From Symsagittifera roscoffensis (Eukaryota; Xenacoelomorpha; Acoela; Convolutidae): DNA of 31,052 nt. Below, piece by piece: positions 28,672 to 31,052 of this stretch. The first letter of the stretch is position 1. Every line of letters starts with the position of its first letter. The notes under the pieces are model-generated. The model was not told where the DNA came from. It saw nothing but the letters and a program-made list of their open reading frames with translations, and did not search any database. The stretch covers positions 41,594,831 through 41,625,882 of the forward strand of contig NC_087069.1 in assembly GCF_963678635.1 (NCBI RefSeq), given 5' to 3'. The translations under genes and the position numbers were made by a program.

Positions 28672-31052
28672 GTCATAGGGTCATAGAGGTACGATCTATT
28701 ATTGCTATTAACGAGTAGGCGGCCATTAAGAACGGCTCAGCTTGCGACAAGTTATCGGAGTTTGAAAATTGCCGACATGGGATAATTGACACGTGACTTA
28801 TTTACTGCTAATAACGAATCAGTGGTCAATAAATACGATTTAAAAATTTGCAACAAACTTCAGGGTTTTGACAACTGCCGACATGCGGTAATTGAGGCGA
28901 GATCTACTTACTGCTATTAACGAGTAGGCGGCCATTAGAAACGGTTCTTTTTCCGACAATTTAAGGAAGTTTGAATCATGCCGACATGGTTTAATTGGGA
29001 CGCGATCTAAATACTGGTGTAAACGAGTAAGCGGCCATTAAACACGGCTCAAAAGTTTGCAACAAATTATAAGATTTTGAAAAATGCCGACATGCTGTAA
29101 TTGAGGCGCGATCTTTTTACTGCTATTAACGAGTAAGCGGTCATTAAAAACGGTTCTTTTTCCGACAATTTAAGGGAGTTTGAATAAAGCTGACATGGTT
29201 TAATTGGGGCGCGATCTTTATACTGCTGTAAACGAGTTAGCGGCCATTATATACGGCTCAAAAATTTGCACAAAGTTATAAGATTTTGAAAAGTGCCGAC
29301 ATGCTGTAATTGAGGCGCGAATTATTTACTGCTACTAACGAGTAAGCGGCCACTAAAAACGGTTCGTTTTCCGACAATTTATGGGAGTTTGAATCATGCC
29401 GACATGGTTTAATTGGGGCGCGATCTATATACTGCTGTAAAAGAGTAAGCGGCCATTAAACACGGCTCCAAAGTTTGCAACAAATTATAAGATTTTGAAA
29501 AATGCCGACATGCTGTAATTGAGGCGCGATCTTTTTACTGCTATTAGCGAGTAAGCGGTCATTAAAAACGGTTCTTTTTTTGACATTTTAAAGGAGTTTG
29601 AATAAAGCTGACATGGTTTAATTGGAGCGCGATCTTTATACTGCTGTAAACGAGTTAGCGGCCATTAAATACGGCTCAAAAGTTTGCAACAAGTTATAAG
29701 ATTTTGAAAACTGCCGACATGCGGTAATTGAGGCGCGATCTATTTACTGCTATAAATGAGTAAGCGGCCATTAAAAACGGTTCATTTTCCGACGTTTTAA
29801 GTAAGTTTGAATCATGCCGACATGGTTTAATTGGGGCGCGACCTCTATACTGCTGTAAACGAGTAAGCGGCCATTAAATACGGCTCAAAAGTTTGCAACA
29901 AGTTATAAGATTTTGAAAAGTGCCGACATGCTGTAATTGAGGCGCGAACTATTTACTGCTACTACCGAGTAAGCGGCCATTAAAAACGGTTCGTTTTCCG
30001 ACAATATATGGGAGTTTGAATCATGCGACATGGTTTAATTGGGGCGCGATCTATATACTGCTTTAAAAGAGTAAGCGGCCATTAAACACGGCTCAAAAGT
30101 TTGCAACAAATTTCAAGATTTTGAAAAGTGCCGACATGCTGTAATTGAGGCGCGATCTATTTACTGCTATTAACGAGTAAGCGGTCATTAAAAACGGTTC
30201 TTTTTTCGACAATTTAAGGGAGTTTGAATAAAGCTGACATGATTTAATTGGGGCGCGATCTTTATACTGCTGTAAACGAGTAAGCGGCCATTAAATACGG
30301 CTCAAAAGTTTGCAACAAGTTATAAGATTTTGAAAAGTGCCGACATGCGGTAATTGGGGCGCGATCTATTACTGCTATAAATGAGTAAGCGGCCATTAAA
30401 AACGGTTCATTTTCCGACAATTTAAGTAAGTTTGAATCATGCCGACATGGTTTAATTGGGGCGCGATCTATATACTGCTGTAAAAGAGTAAGCGGCCATT
30501 AAATACGGCTCAAAAGTTTGCAACAGCTGATAAGATTTTCAAAAGTGCCGACATGCTGTAATTGAGGTGCGATCTATTTACTGCTATAAATGAATAAGCG
30601 GCCATTAAAAACGTTTCATTTTCCGACGTTTTAAGTAAGTTTGAATCATGCCGACATGGTTTAATTGGGGCGCGACCTTTATACTGCTGTAAACGAGTAA
30701 GCGGCCATTAAATACGGCTCAAAAGTTTGCAACAAGTTATAAGATTTTGAATAGTGCCGACATGATTTAATTGGGGCGCGATCTTTATACTGCTGTAAAC
30801 GAGTAAGCGGCCATTAAATACGGCTCAAAAGTTTGCAACAAGTTATAAGATTTTGAAAAATGCCGACATGCGGTAATTGAGGCGCGATCTATTACTGCTA
30901 TAAATGAGTAAGCGGCCATTAAAAACGGTTCATTTTCCGACAATTTAAGTAAGTTTGAATCATGCCGACATGGTTTAATTGGGGGGGCGATCTATATACT
31001 GCTGTAAAAGAGTAAGCGGCCATTAAATACGGCTCAAAAGTTTGCAACAGCT
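28672..31052. repeat. Satellite array with 209-bp dimeric higher-order repeat (right arm)
   Basis: This is the same monomer family as the left arm. Here two monomer types alternate: type A ('cggctcaaaagtttgcaac...ataagattttgaaaa') and type B ('cggttctttttccgac...gtttgaatcatgccgacat'). The B landmark 'gacatggttta' recurs at 28983, 29192 and 29401, a spacing of 209 bp, and continues to the window end. The first 300 bp next to the LTR are less regular. A single hybrid monomer breaks the alternation near 30755. No gene is present. Confidence 0.93.

Overview
The window is eukaryotic repeat-rich DNA. Long tandem satellite arrays form both ends, and one very large LTR retrotransposon, read on the minus strand, fills the middle. 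There is no bacterial-style gene organisation, no rRNA or tRNA gene and no ordinary host gene. The Ty3/gypsy-type pol, the satellite and the lack of operons suggest an animal genome, most likely an invertebrate, but the species cannot be named from the sequence.

Layout: positions 1-6682 are a diverged satellite of about 105-bp monomers. Positions 6683-28671 are a giant Ty3-like element of about 22.0 kb, with LTRs at 6683-7352 (670 bp) and 28006-28671 (666 bp). Both LTRs begin TG and end CA and differ by roughly 4% (hand alignment), so the copy is not recent. Positions 28672-31052 are the same satellite family, here organised as a regular dimer of about 209 bp. The array runs off both window edges.

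In element order (right to left) the parts are: 5' LTR; a candidate primer-binding site; a 2.6-kb leader with 69-bp repeats and a 14-bp minisatellite; gag, with two CCHC zinc knuckles, joined to an aspartic protease; reverse transcriptase; RNase H; a long acidic linker; integrase with HHCC, DD35E and GPF modules; and a macro-domain segment. A non-coding spacer with four 20-bp repeats follows. After it comes a second coding block of about 8.8 kb (7816-16620), which is almost continuously open on the minus strand but crosses many frameshifts and stops. This block holds a heptad coiled coil, an SGNH/GDSL hydrolase domain with all its signature motifs, a second degenerate SGNH-like domain, and about 5.7 kb of protein that I do not recognise. 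A short 3' untranslated stretch precedes the 3' LTR.

The copy is defective: gag, RT, RNase H, integrase and the second block all contain frame changes or stops. The main points of interest are the element's size, the combination of macro and SGNH hydrolase domains with a Ty3 gag-pol, a strong excess of the hexamer CTCAAG/CTTGAG inside the element, and the different order of the satellite on its two sides.
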